A stretch of 34,099 nucleotides of DNA, from the NCBI GenBank assembly GCA_017553405.1, contig JAFZME010000010.1, positions 1-34,099 on the forward strand, read 5' to 3'. This stretch comes from Bacteroidales bacterium. GTDB lineage: Bacteria > Bacteroidota > Bacteroidia > Bacteroidales > UBA932. The translations under genes and the position numbers were made by a program. Positions 32,428 through 34,099 of the stretch are shown piece after piece; position 1 is the stretch's first letter; every line of letters begins with the position of its first letter. The notes below the pieces were generated by a model. That model did no database searches, was not told where the DNA came from, and saw nothing but the letters and a program-made list of their open reading frames with translations.

Positions 32428-32871
32428 TTACTCGGCGACGACCTCGAAGTTGAAGTCGGCCTTGACGCTCTTGTAGATCTTGACTGAAGCGGCGTAGGTG
32501 CCGACAGCCTTGACCTCTTCGGCGAGGGTGACGTCCTTCTTGTCGACCTCGAGACCAAGGGCGGTGAGAGCCTCAGCGAGCTGGGCGGCCGTGACGGAGC
32601 CGTAGGTCTTGCCGGATTCGGCGACCTTGACGGCGACCTTAACGGGAGCAGCGCTGATCTTCGCGGCGAACGCTTCGGCGTCGGCGATGAGCTTAGCCTC
32701 TTTGTGGGCCCTCTGACGGACAGTCTCTTCGTACTGTTTCTTCACTGACGGAGTGGCGACGGTGGCAAGACCCTGGGGGACCAGGAAATTGCGGGCGTAA
32801 CCATTCTTGACCTTTACGATATCACCGGCCTGGCCGAGATTCGCAACATCTTTCTTAAGCAAAATTTCCAT
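32428..32871 (-). CDS. rplI: 50S ribosomal protein L9
   Basis: 147 residues, the full length of L9. The N-terminal domain MEILLKKDVANLGQAGDIVKVKNGYARNFLVP is the rRNA-binding signature and is followed by the long connecting helix (about 40-75) and the C-terminal RNA-binding domain (VKVAESGKTYGSVTAAQLAEAL). L9 bridges the large subunit near the L1 stalk. It is the last gene of the rpsF-rpsR-rplI operon, 9 bp after rpsR, and is followed by a strong terminator. Confidence 0.98.
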   Translation of the reverse strand: MEILLKKDVANLGQAGDIVKVKNGYARNFLVPQGLATVATPSVKKQYEETVRQRAHKEAKLIADAEAFAAKISAAPVKVAVKVAESGKTYGSVTAAQLAEALTALGLEVDKKDVTLAEEVKAVGTYAASVKIYKSVKADFNFEVVAE

Positions 32872-32880
32872 AAGGCTCTC

Positions 32881-33150
32881 TTATTTAAGAAGGTCAGTGA
32901 CATACGGAAGCAGGGCAAGGGAGCGGGCTCTCTTGACGGCCTGCGCGACTTTCCTCTGGAATTTCAAGGAAGTACCGGTGATGCGGCGGGGAAGAATCTT
33001 ACCCTGCTCGTTGAGGAACTTCTTGAGGAATTCGGGATCCTTGTAGTCGACATATTTGATACCGGCTTTCTTGAAGCGGCAGTATTTCTTTTTCCTGAGC
33101 TCCACTGTGGGAGGGTTGAGATAGCGGATTTCTGAATTTTCCTGTGCCAT
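32881..33150 (-). CDS. rpsR: 30S ribosomal protein S18
   Basis: 89 residues. The S18 core is plain: [19 protein letters not shown], then [20 protein letters not shown] and [13 protein letters not shown]18 pairs with S6 on the platform of the small subunit, and the S6-S18 pair can repress its own operon. It sits 17 bp after rpsF, with no ssb gene between them, as usual in Bacteroidota. A single cysteine (YCRFKK) is kept. Confidence 0.98.
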   Translation of the reverse strand: MAQENSEIRYLNPPTVELRKKKYCRFKKAGIKYVDYKDPEFLKKFLNEQGKILPRRITGTSLKFQRKVAQAVKRARSLALLPYVTDLLK

Positions 33151-33167
33151 TTTGATTTCCTCCTTGA

Positions 33168-33590
33168 TTAATCGTTGGACTCAATTTCTTCCTCCTCGAT
33201 GGCAGGGATTTCCTCCTCTGCAACGGGAGCTTCTTCTACGACGGGAGCGGCGGGCTTGGCAGCTTTGCCATTCCTTCTCTTCTCGGCATACGCGACAGCG
33301 TCTTTGTCGAGGGCGACGGTGAGGTAGCGGATGATGCGCTCGTCACGGTGATACTGGGTCTCGAGAATCGAGACAAACTCCGGGGTGGCCTTGAACTCAA
33401 TCAGGTAATAGAAACCTGTCGTCTTGTGCTCGATGGGGTAAGCGAGCTGACGGAGTCCCCAATCTTCCTGGTGCACGATTTCTCCGCCGTTGTCGGCGAT
33501 GAGCTTCGTGTACTTTTCCACCGCTTCCTTCATCTGGGCCTCAGACAAAACGGGAGTTGCAATGAAAACGGTTTCGTACTGTTTAAGCAT
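33168..33590 (-). CDS. rpsF: 30S ribosomal protein S6
   Basis: 140 residues. Residues 1-95 are the S6 ferredoxin-like fold: [43 protein letters not shown] and [27 protein letters not shown] long acidic tail ([24 protein letters not shown]) follows, as in other Bacteroidota S6 proteins. It binds S18 and 16S rRNA on the platform. It is the first gene of the operon, behind a strong promoter (33658-33688). Confidence 0.97.
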   Translation of the reverse strand: MLKQYETVFIATPVLSEAQMKEAVEKYTKLIADNGGEIVHQEDWGLRQLAYPIEHKTTGFYYLIEFKATPEFVSILETQYHRDERIIRYLTVALDKDAVAYAEKRRNGKAAKPAAPVVEEAPVAEEEIPAIEEEEIESND

Positions 33591-33657
33591 TTCTTAAATG
33601 TTTAATAATAAATAATTTACAGCCCTCCTGCCTCGCTTTCCGCGCGCAAAAGGACTG

Positions 33658-33688
33658 CAAAGATACGAATTATTTCTGTTTTTCCAAA
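33658..33688 (-). promoter_or_regulatory. Promoter of the rpsF-rpsR-rplI operon
   Basis: The minus-strand -7 box TATCTTTG (plus 33658-33665) and -33 box TTTG (plus 33685-33688) are 19 bp apart, an exact match to the Bacteroidota consensus. The predicted leader is about 60 nt. Confidence 0.8.
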
Positions 33689-33732
33689 TCAAAATGTCAT
33701 ACCGAGGCCGTCAGGCCGAGAGTATCTCCTTT

Positions 33733-34099
33733 TCAGAAAGTATACGACGCGCCAGCGAGGAGGTTGAACCTCGGCATAGGGTAGCAGGTGACGACCTCGT
33801 ACTGCGTGTTGCAGATGTTGTTGAGGTCGATGGCGAAGGTGACGCCCTTGAAGGTCTTGGAGAGACGGACGTCGAGGGTGGTCCAGGGCTTCAGGGCATA
33901 TTCCGGAAGATTCGGCGTCACGGTGTAGCGAGTGCCGGTCCAGAGGAAGGACACGTCGGCGCGCCAGCCCTTCCATTCGGCCTCGGCGGAGACCGAGCCG
34001 CTGTGCTTCGGAATATACTGAATCTGGGCGCCGTAGCTGTAGGAAGCGGCGTCGGTGTGGTCAAGGGCCCGCTGATAGGTGTAGCGGGCGGAGATTCCC
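33733..34099 (-). CDS. TonB-dependent outer-membrane receptor, C-terminal end (partial)
   Basis: The frame enters from the right edge and ends at TGA 33733-33735. It shows about 120 residues of barrel strands: GISARYTYQRALDHTD, SYSYGAQIQYIPKHSGS, EWKGWRADVSFLWTGTRY, and the last hairpin LNNICNTQYEVVTCYPMPRFNLLAGASYTF with a terminal Phe. This last piece is typical of BtuB-like receptors (vitamin B12 or other cofactors), but the ligand is not determinable. The plug, TonB box and signal peptide lie outside the window. No promoter relation to the rpsF operon; 67 bp separate its stop from the rpsF promoter. Confidence 0.8.
   Translation of the reverse strand, partial: GISARYTYQRALDHTDAASYSYGAQIQYIPKHSGSVSAEAEWKGWRADVSFLWTGTRYTVTPNLPEYALKPWTTLDVRLSKTFKGVTFAIDLNNICNTQYEVVTCYPMPRFNLLAGASYTF

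Noticed and set aside
33620-33657. Possible S6-S18 autoregulatory leader stem (CAGCCCT / AGGACTG) before rpsF
   Set aside because: One arm falls at the -7 box and start-site area, so it would be mostly outside the message. The pairing also includes a wobble.
1-34099. tRNA, rRNA or CRISPR array
   Set aside because: Read for cloverleaf-like tRNA ends at the island edge and for regularly spaced repeats; only the 12-bp unspaced triplet and simple hairpins were found.

Overview
The window looks like a chromosomal segment of a Bacteroidota (Bacteroidales-type) genome with fairly high GC core genes. Evidence: the -7 promoter motif TAnnTTTG recurs upstream of genes, often with a TTTG/TTG box 19-21 bp further up. 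Typical families are present: a 73-residue DUF2795 protein, DUF4493/PCMD surface lipoproteins, a two-part OmpA protein, RloA/RloB, a Bacteroidetes-type tyrosine recombinase, and a Bacteroidetes-style ParE. Genus cannot be fixed from the sequence; a 'Cryptobacteroides'-like gut lineage is only a guess.

Layout. (1) 1-~5090, minus strand: an AT-richer, probably mobile island. It holds a tyrosine integrase (3521-4831), an ATPase/TOPRIM pair RloA-RloB, and a primase (AEP) plus SF2 helicase of the kind annotated as 'TOTE conflict system' primase. The primase and helicase lie in one reading frame, split by a single TAA stop. Upstream of the integrase are an att-like inverted repeat, three 12-bp direct repeats and two strong hairpins. 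(2) 5095-8051: DUF2795 gene, folE (GTP cyclohydrolase I) and htpG (Hsp90); folE and htpG converge with overlapping stops. (3) 8184-11224: acyl-CoA synthetase, small outer-membrane barrel, lipoprotein. (4) 11330-13554: HAD phosphatase and an OmpA-family porin, separated by a dispersed inverted repeat and a bidirectional terminator. (5) 13661-26161, minus: a seven-gene tightly packed run of three DUF4493-type lipoproteins, a beta-barrel, a PCMD lipoprotein, an RSH (p)ppGpp synthetase and uvrB. (6) 26337-30529, plus: parE, an acyltransferase and a second acyl-CoA synthetase. (7) 30540-~32370: an AT-richer insert with a DUF234-type AAA ATPase behind a palindromic promoter region and a decayed small ORF. 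(8) 32428-33590, minus: rpsF-rpsR-rplI. (9) 33733-34099: the end of a TonB-dependent receptor.

The most interesting part is the first 5 kb: RloA, RloB and the primase-helicase are packed with 1-bp and 4-bp junctions behind one good promoter and next to an integrase. That suggests one transferable defence/conflict cassette, in which the primase-helicase reading frame is currently interrupted. A second theme is the coupling of stringent-response and DNA-repair genes (RSH, uvrB) to the end of a surface-lipoprotein operon; the RSH hydrolase site is degenerate. No rRNA, tRNA or CRISPR array was recognised.
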